From positions 62,001 through 126,000 of the forward strand of contig SVTH01000002.1 in NCBI GenBank assembly GCA_015063885.1: a DNA stretch of 64,000 nucleotides, read 5' to 3'. The notes below the pieces were generated by a model. That model was not told the origin of the DNA and made no database searches. It saw only the letters and a list, made by a program, of their open reading frames with translations. The DNA is from Oscillospiraceae bacterium (GTDB lineage: Bacteria > Bacillota > Clostridia > Oscillospirales > CAG-382). This document shows positions 18,695 through 27,231 of the stretch, piece after piece (the stretch's first letter is position 1; every line of letters starts with the position of its first letter). Position numbers and translations under genes: made by a program.

Positions 18695-19853
18695 CGTGAT
18701 CGGTCTCCATGGCGCGGGCCACCAGGCCTTCCACGTCCAGCTTGGCCTCCTCCTCCAGCACCGATTCCAGCTTGGGATGGGTGTTGGGGTGCCTGGGGGT
18801 GAACATGGCACAGCAATCCTCGTAGGGCAGGGTGGAGATGTCAAAGGTGCCCATCTGTCTGGCGCGCACCACGATCTCCTCCTTGTCCAATCCGATGCAG
18901 GGACGGAAAATGGGAATGCCTGCCGCTTGGTCTGTGACCACCATGGAAAGCATGGTCTGGGAAGCCACCTGTCCGATGGATTCTCCGGTGATCAATGCGG
19001 AAGCCTCCGCTTTGATGGCCGCCTGCTCTGCACAGCGCACCATGAAACGGCGTAGCAGAAGAGTGAACAAACGCTCCTCGCAGTTGGCCGCAATGGCCTC
19101 CTGCACCTCGGTGAGGCTGATACAATGGAGACGGATCACCCCGGCGTACTCTGCCAGCTTTTTGGCAAGAGCAACCACCTTTTCCTTGGCGGCCTCGGAG
19201 GTGTAGGGGGGCGTCTCGAAGTACACCGCCTCCAGGCGAACCCCTCTCTTGGCAGTCATATGTCCCGCCACGGGGGAGTCGATCCCGCCGGAAAGCAACA
19301 GCATGGCCTTGCCCTCACATCCCACGGGAATACCGCCCGCACCCTTCTCCCGCTTGCCGTGGAGGATGGCGGTCTTGTCACGGATCTCGATCATCACCGT
19401 GACCTCGGGATTCTGCACGTCCACCGTCAGATAGGGCAGGGTCTCCAGCAGAACGGCGCCGCACTCGGTGCAGATCTGGGGAGAGGTGAGGGGGAACTTC
19501 TTGTCGCTGCGCTTTGCGTCGCACTTAAAGGTTTTGGCACTGCCTACCAGCTCTTCGCCGTGCTCCCGCAAAACGTCGCAGATCACGTCCATATCCTTTT
19601 CGCACTCGATGCCGCGGCAGACGGTGACGATGCCGAACACCTTCTTCAAAAGCTCGGCGGCAATGTCCATGTCACAGCCTTCCTTACCTCGCACGAACAT
19701 GATGGACTGGGCGTAGACCAGCTCGTATTCCCCGGGGGCCCGCTTCAAGGCTCTCCGCACGTTCTTTTCCAGAAGCTGGTTGAAGTAGTTGCGGTTCAAG
19801 CCCTTCAGCACGATCTCGCCGTATTTCAAAAGAATGACTTCGTTGGTATTCAT
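18681..19853 (-). CDS. thiI: tRNA 4-thiouridine sulfurtransferase
   Basis: Makes 4-thiouridine at position 8 of tRNA and, in many bacteria, supplies sulfur for the thiamine thiazole. It has 390 residues, with an N-terminal ferredoxin-like/THUMP region (LLKYGEIVLKGLNR at the start), a PP-loop LLSGGIDSPV and the C-terminal DCCAMFTPRHP. The rhodanese extension of E. coli ThiI is absent, which is normal for Firmicutes. The ATG overlaps the desulfurase stop, so the pair is coupled; the desulfurase should be its sulfur donor. Confidence 0.95.
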   Translation of the reverse strand: MNTNEVILLKYGEIVLKGLNRNYFNQLLEKNVRRALKRAPGEYELVYAQSIMFVRGKEGCDMDIAAELLKKVFGIVTVCRGIECEKDMDVICDVLREHGEELVGSAKTFKCDAKRSDKKFPLTSPQICTECGAVLLETLPYLTVDVQNPEVTVMIEIRDKTAILHGKREKGAGGIPVGCEGKAMLLLSGGIDSPVAGHMTAKRGVRLEAVYFETPPYTSEAAKEKVVALAKKLAEYAGVIRLHCISLTEVQEAIAANCEERLFTLLLRRFMVRCAEQAAIKAEASALITGESIGQVASQTMLSMVVTDQAAGIPIFRPCIGLDKEEIVVRARQMGTFDISTLPYEDCCAMFTPRHPNTHPKLESVLEEEAKLDVEGLVARAMETDHVIFC

Positions 19854-20998
19854 CGTTTCAATTTTGCGCATTCCCGCAAGGCCTCGCAAAGCAGGGCGCA
19901 ATCCTCCTCGGTATTACTGATATCAAAGCTGATGCGGAGAGAGGTCTCGATCTCCTCCGTTGGCAACCCGTAAGCAGACAGCACACGGTTGCCTTTTTTC
20001 TTTTCCCTGGCGGAGCAGGCGCTCCCCGCAGAAACGCAGATCCCTTTTGCGGAAAGGAAATTCAGCGCCCAGGAGCTGAGCACTCCGGGGATGCTGATAT
20101 GGAGAATATTGGGCAAGTGCACGGGAGGAATATGCAGGCGGATCCCGCTGTCCTCCAATTCTCCCACCACCTTCTCCCGCAGGGAAGCCAGGTAGGAGAG
20201 CCGTTCCTTATCCTTCGCCGCTTTTTCCGCCGCCGCACCGAAGGCAGCGATGGCGGGCACGTTTTCCGTGCCGGAGCGCAAGCCGTTTTCCTGTCCGCCG
20301 CCCAACAGATAAGGGGGCAGATTGCGGATCTTTTCGCTGATATACAAGGCGCCTGCGCCCTTCAGCCCGCCGATCTTATGGGCGGAGAGGGTCACCAGGT
20401 CGCAAAAGCTTGTGAGACGGTCGTTTTCAATCTTCAAAAAGCCCTGGACGCCGTCACAATGCAAAGGGGCGTCCGTGCCGCAAAGGGTCATCACCTTCCG
20501 CACGCCCGCCAGGTCGTAAACCGCCCCGGTCTCGTTGTTGGCACGCATGATGGATAGAAACGCCACAGGCTCCCTCAGCTCCGCCTTCAATTGATCCGGA
20601 TCCAGCACGCCGCCCTTGGTGGACAAGCGCACCACGGTGAAGCCCTCCTTCTCCAAGGCCTTCATAGGCTCTTCCACGGAGGGATGCTCACTGTCGGTGG
20701 TGATGATCTTCTTTGCCCGCTTTCCCCGGATCTTCGCCAAGCCGAAGATCGCCTGGTTGTTGGCCTCCGTCCCGCCGGAAACGAAGGTGATCCGCTCGGG
20801 CTTGCATCGGAGAGCGGAGGCTACCTGCTCCCTTGCCTTGTCCACCAAATGCTTGGCGGAAAGACCTTCCCCGTGGAGGGAGGAGGGGTTGCCGTATGCG
20901 GTATATGCCTGCCCTGCCGCTTCCAGCGCTTCCCCGACGGGGGGCGCCGTGGCGGCGGCATCAAAATACAAAATTCCCATAGAGAGCTGTCTCCACAT
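19850..20998 (-). CDS. Cysteine desulfurase (NifS/IscS family) paired with ThiI
   Basis: A PLP enzyme that moves sulfur from cysteine to an acceptor. The PLP lysine is K208 in SAHKIGGLKG and the persulfide cysteine is C328 in SAGSACSA. It has 382 residues. Coupled to thiI by a four-base overlap, so it probably serves tRNA thiolation (NifZ-like role in Bacillus) rather than general Fe-S assembly; no IscU is nearby. The start may be the ATG six codons later; neither has a strong binding site. Confidence 0.93.
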   Translation of the reverse strand: MWRQLSMGILYFDAAATAPPVGEALEAAGQAYTAYGNPSSLHGEGLSAKHLVDKAREQVASALRCKPERITFVSGGTEANNQAIFGLAKIRGKRAKKIITTDSEHPSVEEPMKALEKEGFTVVRLSTKGGVLDPDQLKAELREPVAFLSIMRANNETGAVYDLAGVRKVMTLCGTDAPLHCDGVQGFLKIENDRLTSFCDLVTLSAHKIGGLKGAGALYISEKIRNLPPYLLGGGQENGLRSGTENVPAIAAFGAAAEKAAKDKERLSYLASLREKVVGELEDSGIRLHIPPVHLPNILHISIPGVLSSWALNFLSAKGICVSAGSACSAREKKKGNRVLSAYGLPTEEIETSLRISFDISNTEEDCALLCEALRECAKLKR

Positions 20999-21011
20999 AA
21001 ACGTATTATCT

Positions 21012-21040
21012 TATTTTAACACGCAAAATCCATTCCGTCA
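21012..21040 (-). promoter_or_regulatory. SigA-type promoter for the desulfurase-thiI pair
   Basis: On the minus strand TTGACG (21035-21040), 17-base spacer, TAAAAT (21012-21017), just upstream of the desulfurase start. Confidence 0.6.
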
Positions 21041-21137
21041 ACCGTTTTTTGACGTTGCGGAAGGAATTTTCTCCCTTTTCAATTATTAACATTTTGTGAA
21101 TTTTTGCATTTTCTTCCTTTGTATAAGAAATTTCCTA

Positions 21138-21166
21138 TTTACATATAAGAAAAAAAGGAGTATAAT
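21138..21166 (+). promoter_or_regulatory. SigA-type promoter for rny
   Basis: TTTACA (21138-21143), 17-base spacer, TATAAT (21161-21166). Transcription would start near 21173, giving a leader of about 120 bases. Confidence 0.75.
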
Positions 21167-21179
21167 GTTCGTTGATCGA

Positions 21180-21263
21180 ATGCTTTTTCGATTTTATATA
21201 GATGTGACATAGATGTAACCCTACAACAGCATAATGCATTCCATATAGAAATCGGGAAAGCAT
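21180..21263 (+). ncRNA. Long-range stem in the rny 5' leader
   Basis: The left arm 21180-21199 pairs with 21243-21263. About 20 base pairs form, with two G-U pairs and one bulged base, closing a loop of some 43 bases. It starts within a few bases of the predicted 5' end. It ends about 18 bases before the rny binding site. No matching RNA family is known to me. Confidence 0.5.
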
Positions 21264-21293
21264 AGGTTTGAATATATATCAGGAGGCAAATCT

Positions 21294-22844
21294 ATGGGAC
21301 CCTTTGAGATCGCTGTCACCGTCGGCGTTGCCGCCGTTGCAGCCGTGGTCTTCTTTGTGATCGGCTATTTCCTTCGGAAAGCCACCGCAGAGAAGAAGAT
21401 CCATTCCGCAGAAGCGGAAGCCAAGAGACTGGTAGACGAGGCGAAGAAAGACGCCGAGGCTGCCAAAAAAGAGATCCTCGTTGAAGCAAAAGACGAGGCG
21501 TTCAAAATCAAGAATGAAGCCGAGCGCGAAGCGAAGGAGCGCCGTACCGAGGTACAGCGCCAGGAGCGCCGCGTTTCCCAAAAAGAAGAGAACTTAGACC
21601 GCAAACTGGAAAACCTGGAAAAGAAGGAAGAACAGCTGAACAGTAAGATCAAAGCCAACGAGGAACGTAAGGTAGAGATCGAAAAATGCATCGCAGAGCA
21701 AGGCGAGATCCTTCAGCGCATCGCAGAGATGACTATGGAGGAGGCTCGTGATGAGCTCATGTCCCGCGCCGAAAGCGAGACCCGCCACGAGCTGGCAATG
21801 AAGCTTTCCGAGCTGGAAGAGGAATACAAAGAGATGGCTGAGGATAAGGCAAAGAACCTCATCGCACTGGCCATCCAGCGTTGTGCCGCTGACAGCGTTT
21901 CCGAGCAGACCGTTTCCGTGGTCGCCCTGCCCAACGACGAAATGAAGGGCCGTATCATCGGCCGTGAGGGCAGAAATATCCGTGCTATCGAGACCTTGAC
22001 CGGGGTAGACCTGATCATCGACGATACTCCCGAGGCCATCGCCATCTCCACCTTCGATCCCGTTCGGAGAGAGGTTGCCCGCTTGGCGTTGGAGAAGCTG
22101 GTTTCCGACGGCAGAATCCATCCTTCCCGCGTGGAGGACATGGTGGAAAAGTGCCGCAAGGAAGTGGACGTTGCCATCAAGAAGGCAGGCGAGCAGGCCA
22201 CCTTCGAGACGGGCATCCACGGCCTGAACCCCGAGCTCATCAAGCTTTTGGGCAGACTGCGCTACCGTACCAGCTACGGTCAGAACGTACTGCGCCATTC
22301 CATCGAGGTCGCTCTGCTTTCCGGCATGATCGCCTCCGAGCTGGGCGTGGACGTGAACATGGCCAAGCGTGCAGGTCTGTTGCATGACATCGGTAAGGCT
22401 ATGACCCACGAGATCGACGGCTCTCACGTGCAGATCGGTTTGGACATCGCCCGCAAGTACAAGGAATCCAAGGACGTGATCCATGCCATCGAGGCACATC
22501 ACGGCGACGTGGAGCCCACCACTTACATCGCAATGATCGTCCAGGCGGCAGACGCCATCTCCGCGGCCCGTCCCGGTGCACGCCGCGAGAACCTGGAAAA
22601 CTATATCAAGCGCTTGCAGAAGCTGGAGGAGATCGCAAGCTCCTTCAAGGGGATCGAGAAGGCCTTCGCCATCCAGGCAGGCCGCGAGATCCGCATCATG
22701 GTCAAGCCGGACGAGGTGTCGGACGACGAGATGATCTTCCTGGCACGGGACATTGCCCGCAAGGTAGAATCCGAGCTGGAGTATCCCGGTCAGATCAAGA
22801 TCAACGTTGTGCGTGAGACCCGTCAGAGCGAATACGCAAAGTAA
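21294..22844 (+). CDS. rny: Ribonuclease Y
   Basis: The membrane-anchored endoribonuclease that starts mRNA decay in Firmicutes. 516 residues in the standard order: N-terminal membrane helix, long charged coiled coil (about 30-190), KH domain ([11 protein letters not shown]), HD domain (LLHDIGKA) and C-terminal domain. AGGAGG lies seven to eight bases before the ATG. It has its own promoter and a structured leader. A YmdB-type gene follows, the common Firmicutes pairing. Confidence 0.97.
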   Translation: MGPFEIAVTVGVAAVAAVVFFVIGYFLRKATAEKKIHSAEAEAKRLVDEAKKDAEAAKKEILVEAKDEAFKIKNEAEREAKERRTEVQRQERRVSQKEENLDRKLENLEKKEEQLNSKIKANEERKVEIEKCIAEQGEILQRIAEMTMEEARDELMSRAESETRHELAMKLSELEEEYKEMAEDKAKNLIALAIQRCAADSVSEQTVSVVALPNDEMKGRIIGREGRNIRAIETLTGVDLIIDDTPEAIAISTFDPVRREVARLALEKLVSDGRIHPSRVEDMVEKCRKEVDVAIKKAGEQATFETGIHGLNPELIKLLGRLRYRTSYGQNVLRHSIEVALLSGMIASELGVDVNMAKRAGLLHDIGKAMTHEIDGSHVQIGLDIARKYKESKDVIHAIEAHHGDVEPTTYIAMIVQAADAISAARPGARRENLENYIKRLQKLEEIASSFKGIEKAFAIQAGREIRIMVKPDEVSDDEMIFLARDIARKVESELEYPGQIKINVVRETRQSEYAK

Positions 22845-22870
22845 GCGTTCACAAAGCAAGAAATGCGGGT

Positions 22871-22899
22871 AAGGGGGTAAGATGCTTACCCCCTTCCTT
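22871..22899 (+). terminator. Hairpin between rny and ymdB (partial terminator?)
   Basis: An 11-bp perfect stem aagggggtaag / cttaccccctt with an ATG loop, followed by ccttc rather than a clean T run. It may reduce read-through or mark an RNA processing site. Confidence 0.5.
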
Positions 22900-22920
22900 C
22901 ATCAAAAAACGGAGGAACAT

Positions 22921-23697
22921 ATGAAGATCCTGGCAGTAGGCGACGTATACGGCACGGAGGGCATCTCGTGTATCGAGAAGCGGTTGCGTTCCGTCCGCAG
23001 CGAGACGCAAGCCGACCTGGTCATCGTCAACGGCGAAAACTGTGCTCCCGGCAACGGGATGGACGTGCGCGGTGCACAAGCCATTTTTGAAGCAGGTGCC
23101 GACGTGATCACCGGCGGCAACCACAGCCTGCGCCAGCTTTCCTGTCATACCTTCCTGGAGGATCAGCCCTACGTGCTCCGCCCGTTGAATTTCCCCGACG
23201 CCGCACCCGGCAAGGGCTATTGCATTTATTCCGGTGTGTACGGCTATCGGATCCTGGTGATCAACGTCCAGGGGCAGATCTATATGAATTCTCCGGTGGA
23301 CAACCCCTTCAACGGGGTGGAGCGGCTTTTGACCCGTCTGAAAGGGCAGTACGATTTCGCCGTGTGTGATTTCCATGGGGAAGCCACCAGCGAGAAAGCG
23401 GCCTTTGCCGCCTGCTTTGACGGCAGGATCAGCGCCATTTGGGGAACCCACACCCACGTGCAAACGGCGGACGAGCGGGTCCTTCCCGGCGGAAGCGGCT
23501 TCATCAGTGACCTGGGCATGTGCGGGGTGGAGGATTCCATCATCGGCACCCGTGCCGAGCAGGTGGTGAAGTATTACAAGACCCACGTACGCACCCGTTA
23601 CGAGGCGGCGGAGGGAAAAACGGTATTCTGCGGCTGTCTGTTCGATATCGACCCGTCAAGCGGCAGATGCCTTTCCGTCAAACGGATCAGAGTTTAA
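22921..23697 (+). CDS. ymdB: YmdB-type metallophosphoesterase (TIGR00282 family)
   Basis: In Bacillus this family is a cyclic-nucleotide phosphodiesterase affecting biofilm formation, acting alongside RNase Y. 258 residues. Metal-binding residues are visible in GDVYG, NGENCA, GGNHS, DFHGEATSEK and THTHVQTAD. The start is the ATG before KILAVGD, with GGAGG 7 bases upstream; an ATG 39 bases earlier overlaps the hairpin and is unlikely. Confidence 0.92.
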   Translation: MKILAVGDVYGTEGISCIEKRLRSVRSETQADLVIVNGENCAPGNGMDVRGAQAIFEAGADVITGGNHSLRQLSCHTFLEDQPYVLRPLNFPDAAPGKGYCIYSGVYGYRILVINVQGQIYMNSPVDNPFNGVERLLTRLKGQYDFAVCDFHGEATSEKAAFAACFDGRISAIWGTHTHVQTADERVLPGGSGFISDLGMCGVEDSIIGTRAEQVVKYYKTHVRTRYEAAEGKTVFCGCLFDIDPSSGRCLSVKRIRV

Positions 23698-23731
23698 AAA
23701 AATACAGTCTATCATAGAAAGGAACCTTATC

Positions 23732-24094
23732 ATGCAGGCAATTTTCAGAACCTTGGATGCCGCAGCTCAGGTGGATCCCGCAGGCTCCTCCATTATGATG
23801 ATCGGTATGATCGTCGTGATGGTTGCGCTGATGTACTTCTTCGTGTTCAGACCTCAGAAGAAGCAGGAGCGTGAGACCAACGAGATGCGCAACTCCATCG
23901 AGATCGGCGACGTAGTCTCCACCGTAGGCGGGATCATCGGCGTCGTCGTTCGTATCAAGGACGAAATGCTTCTCATCGAAAGCGGCGCAGACCGTACCCG
24001 TATCCAGATCCAGAAATGGGCAGTCCGCGGGATCGAAGAACGTGCTCATCCCGAAGCTCACGAGGACAAGGACGGCAAAAAACTGAAGAAATAA
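23732..24094 (+). CDS. yajC: Preprotein translocase accessory subunit YajC
   Basis: 120 residues with one N-terminal membrane helix (about 22-45) and the typical YFFVFRPQKKQE stretch, followed by the EIGDVVSTVGGIIGVV domain. It associates with SecDF in the membrane; secDF is not next to it here. AAAGGAA precedes the ATG. A terminator follows. Confidence 0.95.
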   Translation: MQAIFRTLDAAAQVDPAGSSIMMIGMIVVMVALMYFFVFRPQKKQERETNEMRNSIEIGDVVSTVGGIIGVVVRIKDEMLLIESGADRTRIQIQKWAVRGIEERAHPEAHEDKDGKKLKK

Positions 24095-24100
24095 GAACGA

Positions 24101-24142
24101 GAAGCATACATTGAATGATTCATTGTATGCTTCCTTCTTTTT
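24101..24142 (+). terminator. Intrinsic terminator after yajC
   Basis: Ten-base stem gaagcataca / tgtatgcttc, extendable past a mismatch, followed by a T-rich tract (CTTCTTTTT). Confidence 0.8.
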
Positions 24143-24160
24143 GTGAAAGGAAAAAGCGTT

Positions 24161-25387
24161 ATGAATAAAACCATGCAAAGAAAATACGCCCGCCTTTTGG
24201 TGCGCATGGGCGTCAACGTACAGAAAGGGCAGACCCTGATCGTCCGTGCTCAGACGGAGGTCTATCCCTTCGTAGAGATCCTGGCAGACGAGGCCTATAA
24301 GGCAGGTGCGGGAGACGTGCAGATCGAGTGGGGCAATCAGACCCTCACCAAGCTGGACTACCGTCACCGTACCCTTACCTCCCTTTCCAAGGTGGAGGAG
24401 TGGGAGGAAGCCAAGATGAAGTTCCAGGCGGACACCCTGCCCGCCATGATCCGCCTTTGCTCCGAGGATCCCGACGGCTTGAAGGGGATGAACCAGGAGA
24501 AGGTACGCAAGGTGAGCCAGCGCCGTTACCCCATCTTCCGTCCCTACCGTGAGCAGATGGAAAACCGTTACCAGTGGCTGGTGGCGGCTGTTCCCGGCAA
24601 GGCCTGGGCGAAGAAGGTATTCCCCGGGGAGCGTCCCGCCGCTGCTGTGGAAAAGCTTTGGAATGCCATTTTGGAATGCTGTCTGGTCACCCCCGACAAC
24701 GATCCCATCGCCGCATGGCAGGAAAAGAACCGCGTGATGGCGGAAAAGTGCGAGAAGCTGAACGCCTACCGCTTTGATTACCTGGAATACAAGAACAGCC
24801 TGGGCACGGATTTCCGTTGCACCCTGATGCCCAAATCCCTTTGGTGTGCAGGCGGGGAAAAGACCCTGGGCGGCACCTTCTTCAATCCCAACATGCCTAC
24901 GGAGGAGGTGTTCACCACTCCCCGGAAGGGCAAGTGCGACGGTAAGCTGGTGGCTTCCATGCCTCTGTCCCGCCAGGGCACCCTCATCGACGGCTTCTGG
25001 ATCGAATACAAGGACGGCAAGGCTGTGAATTGGGATGCGGTCACCGGCAAGGACGCCTTGGACGCCTTGATGGCCTCCGACGAGGGCGCCTTGATGCTGG
25101 GCGAATTGGCTTTGGTGCCCTACGATTCTCCCATCAGCAACCAGAAGATCCTGTATTATAACACGCTGTTCGACGAGAACGCCAGCTGTCACGTTGCCGT
25201 GGGCAGAGGCTACAGCAACTGTGTGGAAGGCTTTGAGAACATGACCAAGGCCGAACTGGACGAGGCGGGCGTCAACGACTCCCAGGTTCACGTGGACTTT
25301 ATGATCGGTACCCCCGATATGTCCATCATCGGCTGGAAGGACGGGAAGGCCACTCCCATCTTCGCAGACGGCAACTGGGCTCTGTAA
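24161..25387 (+). CDS. M29 family aminopeptidase (aminopeptidase T/PepS-like)
   Basis: A 408-residue cytoplasmic metallo-aminopeptidase. Likely metal ligands of the family: Glu in MPTEEVFTTP, Glu in LGELALV, His in ASCHVAVG and His/Asp in VHVDFMIG. AAAGGA lies eight bases before this ATG; a GTG six codons earlier overlaps the terminator. The following small membrane-protein gene begins after five bases. Confidence 0.92.
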   Translation: MNKTMQRKYARLLVRMGVNVQKGQTLIVRAQTEVYPFVEILADEAYKAGAGDVQIEWGNQTLTKLDYRHRTLTSLSKVEEWEEAKMKFQADTLPAMIRLCSEDPDGLKGMNQEKVRKVSQRRYPIFRPYREQMENRYQWLVAAVPGKAWAKKVFPGERPAAAVEKLWNAILECCLVTPDNDPIAAWQEKNRVMAEKCEKLNAYRFDYLEYKNSLGTDFRCTLMPKSLWCAGGEKTLGGTFFNPNMPTEEVFTTPRKGKCDGKLVASMPLSRQGTLIDGFWIEYKDGKAVNWDAVTGKDALDALMASDEGALMLGELALVPYDSPISNQKILYYNTLFDENASCHVAVGRGYSNCVEGFENMTKAELDEAGVNDSQVHVDFMIGTPDMSIIGWKDGKATPIFADGNWAL

Positions 25388-25392
25388 GCGTT

Positions 25393-25740
25393 ATGGAAGA
25401 ATTGAAGCAGTTAAAAGCGGAGCTGGCGGATGAGATCGAGGCCGCCACCCTCCTGCTGGACGACCGTCTGTATACCATGAAAAGCTATTTCGACCTGGTC
25501 ACCTCCATCGGCTACGCCAAGGTGGTGATGGCGGAGGAAGCGGCAAAGGAGGCCCTGGAGGAAGCCCTGGCAACCATCCACGAGGCAGTTGACAGCATGG
25601 AACTGCGGGAAGAGGCTCCCGCAGAGGAAAAACCCGCTTCCAAAAAGAAAAATTACACCCCGCTCCTGGTGGCAGGCGCCTTCTGCGGCGGCTTGCTGTT
25701 GGGGAAATACGTGTTAAAGAGAGGCAAAAAGAAAAAATGA
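25393..25740 (+). CDS. Small tail-anchored protein of unknown function
   Basis: 115 residues, not recognised. The first 75 residues look helical and acidic, then a Pro/Glu/Lys linker, then a C-terminal hydrophobic helix (about 89-109) with closely spaced glycines (AFCGGLLLGKY) and a tail ending GKKKK. This is the layout of a tail-anchored membrane protein with helix-helix packing. It follows the aminopeptidase by five bases and overlaps the isomerase start (ATGA). Confidence 0.7.
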   Translation: MEELKQLKAELADEIEAATLLLDDRLYTMKSYFDLVTSIGYAKVVMAEEAAKEALEEALATIHEAVDSMELREEAPAEEKPASKKKNYTPLLVAGAFCGGLLLGKYVLKRGKKKK

Positions 25741-26564
25741 AAGCATTCAAATTGGGCGTGCAGTTGTACTCCGTGAGAGACGATGCCGCAAAGGATATCG
25801 AAGGGACCTTGAAGGCCGTAAAGGCCATGGGCTACGACGGTGTGGAGCTGGCAGGGCTGTACGGCAAGACCCCCGAGGAGCTGAAGGCTTTGGCAGAATC
25901 CGTGGGCCTGGAGATCATCTCCGCCCATACCGGCCTTTGGGAGACCCGCGGCATGGGCGCAAAAGCCGTTGCAGAGCAGTACCGCAAGGCGGGATGCCGC
26001 TACATCGCCGTGGCAAGCATGGCAGACGCAGACAGACCGAACGGTGCAAACTTCGAGAAAGCCGCCGCAGAGGTGGCAGAGCTGGCAGAAGCCTGTAAGG
26101 CAGAGGGCATGACCCTGCTGTACCACAACCACGACTTTGAATTCTTCGTGCTTCCCGACGGCAGATTCTCCCTGGAAGCTATCTACGCCTGTGCCGGCGA
26201 CGACCTGTTGCAGACGGAGATCGACGTCTGCTGGGCAAAGACCGCAGGGAACGACCCCGCCGCCCTGGTGCGTAAGTACGCAGGCAGAGCACCTTTGGTG
26301 CATCTCAAGGACTTCTCCGGTATTCCCGAGCAGAGCCGTTACGACAACTTCGGGCTGAAGTTTACCCGCCCCGCGGATGCGGAACCCTTCTCTTTACAGC
26401 CCGTGGGCAGAGGATGCCAGGACATTCCCTCCATTCTCGCCGCCGCAGAGGAAGCAGGCACGGAATGGCTCATCGTGGAGCAGGACGACCCCGCCGCAGG
26501 GGACACCCCCATGGAGTCCATCGCATACTCCGCCACCTATATGAACACCCTTTTGGGAAGATAA
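25737..26564 (+). CDS. Sugar phosphate isomerase/epimerase family TIM barrel
   Basis: 275 residues of the xylose-isomerase-like/AP endonuclease 2 fold. Probable metal ligands lie in the family order: YHNHDFEF, TEIDVCW, VHLKDFSG and IVEQDD. Such proteins isomerise or epimerise sugars or inositol derivatives; the substrate is not evident. Coupled to the upstream small protein, and terminated directly downstream. Confidence 0.88.
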   Translation: MKAFKLGVQLYSVRDDAAKDIEGTLKAVKAMGYDGVELAGLYGKTPEELKALAESVGLEIISAHTGLWETRGMGAKAVAEQYRKAGCRYIAVASMADADRPNGANFEKAAAEVAELAEACKAEGMTLLYHNHDFEFFVLPDGRFSLEAIYACAGDDLLQTEIDVCWAKTAGNDPAALVRKYAGRAPLVHLKDFSGIPEQSRYDNFGLKFTRPADAEPFSLQPVGRGCQDIPSILAAAEEAGTEWLIVEQDDPAAGDTPMESIAYSATYMNTLLGR

Positions 26565-26571
26565 AACAACA

Positions 26572-26602
26572 AGACTCCGCCTAACAAGCGGAGTCTTTGT
26601 TT
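26572..26602 (+). terminator. Intrinsic terminator after the isomerase
   Basis: Nine-base perfect stem agactccgc / gcggagtct with a seven-base loop, followed by TTGTTTG. Confidence 0.8.
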
Positions 26603-26650
26603 GTGGGGAAGACTGTTTTGTTAACAATTGTAAAGTTTTCATGCCCTCCG

Positions 26651-26679
26651 TTGACATTATTTTGGGTTTATGGTATAGT
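26651..26679 (+). promoter_or_regulatory. SigA-type promoter of the low-GC island
   Basis: Perfect TTGACA (26651-26656), 17-base spacer, TATAGT (26674-26679). The strong binding site AAGGAGGGG follows 10 bases later. Confidence 0.75.
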
Positions 26680-26702
26680 AAAATCGTAAGGAGGGGAGTC
26701 CA

Positions 26703-26741
26703 ATGGCTCATATTTTCGGTTTTTCATCGGTTACATTGTAA
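26703..26741 (+). CDS. Possible 12-codon leader peptide
   Basis: An ATG with an excellent ribosome binding site (AAGGAGGGG, seven bases away) opens a frame MAHIFGFSSVTL and stops. It lies between a good promoter and a hairpin (26764-26798) in front of a membrane-protein gene that itself lacks a clear binding site. It could be a regulatory leader peptide, or the remnant start of a longer gene. No coding evidence beyond this. Confidence 0.35.
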   Translation: MAHIFGFSSVTL

Positions 26742-26763
26742 ACGACTACTGGGAAAGGAACTT

Positions 26764-26798
26764 CGATTTGCAGATCGGGTAACGCATCTGCCGAATCG
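26764..26798 (+). promoter_or_regulatory. Hairpin before the membrane-protein gene
   Basis: cgatttgcagat pairs with atctgccgaatcg with a small internal bulge (about 11 pairs), ending ten bases before the ATG at 26809. No T run, so it is not a simple terminator. Confidence 0.4.
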
Positions 26799-26808
26799 TG
26801 AGAATCGT

Positions 26809-27231
26809 ATGAAAAAAAGAAACGTTGTGATTCTGCTTGTCTACTTGGGTCATTTGATCTTTGCTTTGACAATGTGGATTTTTGACATTTATTTGGATGG
26901 CTGGTATTGGCCGCGCAATGGCCTCGTCTTGATTTTGACTTATGCTATGTCATTGCCTTTTGTTACCGGCATTCTGTCTTTGTTGGACTTCGGAACCTCG
27001 TTTTTGCCTTCCATGAGATGCGATACCGTTTGGCGCTGTTTGTTCGGAAGCCTTGGAATGTTGATGTTTTTTCTTTACGCCGACGCCTTTTGGTGGCACC
27101 CGCTGACGGAGTTCCACACCCACGTGGGAGTTGTCTTGACCCTTGCTATCTGGGTCTGCTGGATCGTTCGCTTCGTGAGCGATCGGCGCAAAAATTGCAA
27201 CCAAACGGTTGCGGAGGGAGCAATACAATGA
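26809..27231 (+). CDS. Unknown membrane protein with four hydrophobic segments
   Basis: 140 residues, not recognised. Four hydrophobic helices are seen by eye, with an aromatic-rich loop (ADAFWWHPLTEFHTH) between the third and fourth and a basic C-terminus. The next gene begins in its stop (ATGA). Base composition and codon use are more AT-rich than the neighbours. The start is the first plausible ATG after the promoter; it has no clear binding site, so it may depend on the leader frame upstream. Confidence 0.6.
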   Translation: MKKRNVVILLVYLGHLIFALTMWIFDIYLDGWYWPRNGLVLILTYAMSLPFVTGILSLLDFGTSFLPSMRCDTVWRCLFGSLGMLMFFLYADAFWWHPLTEFHTHVGVVLTLAIWVCWIVRFVSDRRKNCNQTVAEGAIQ

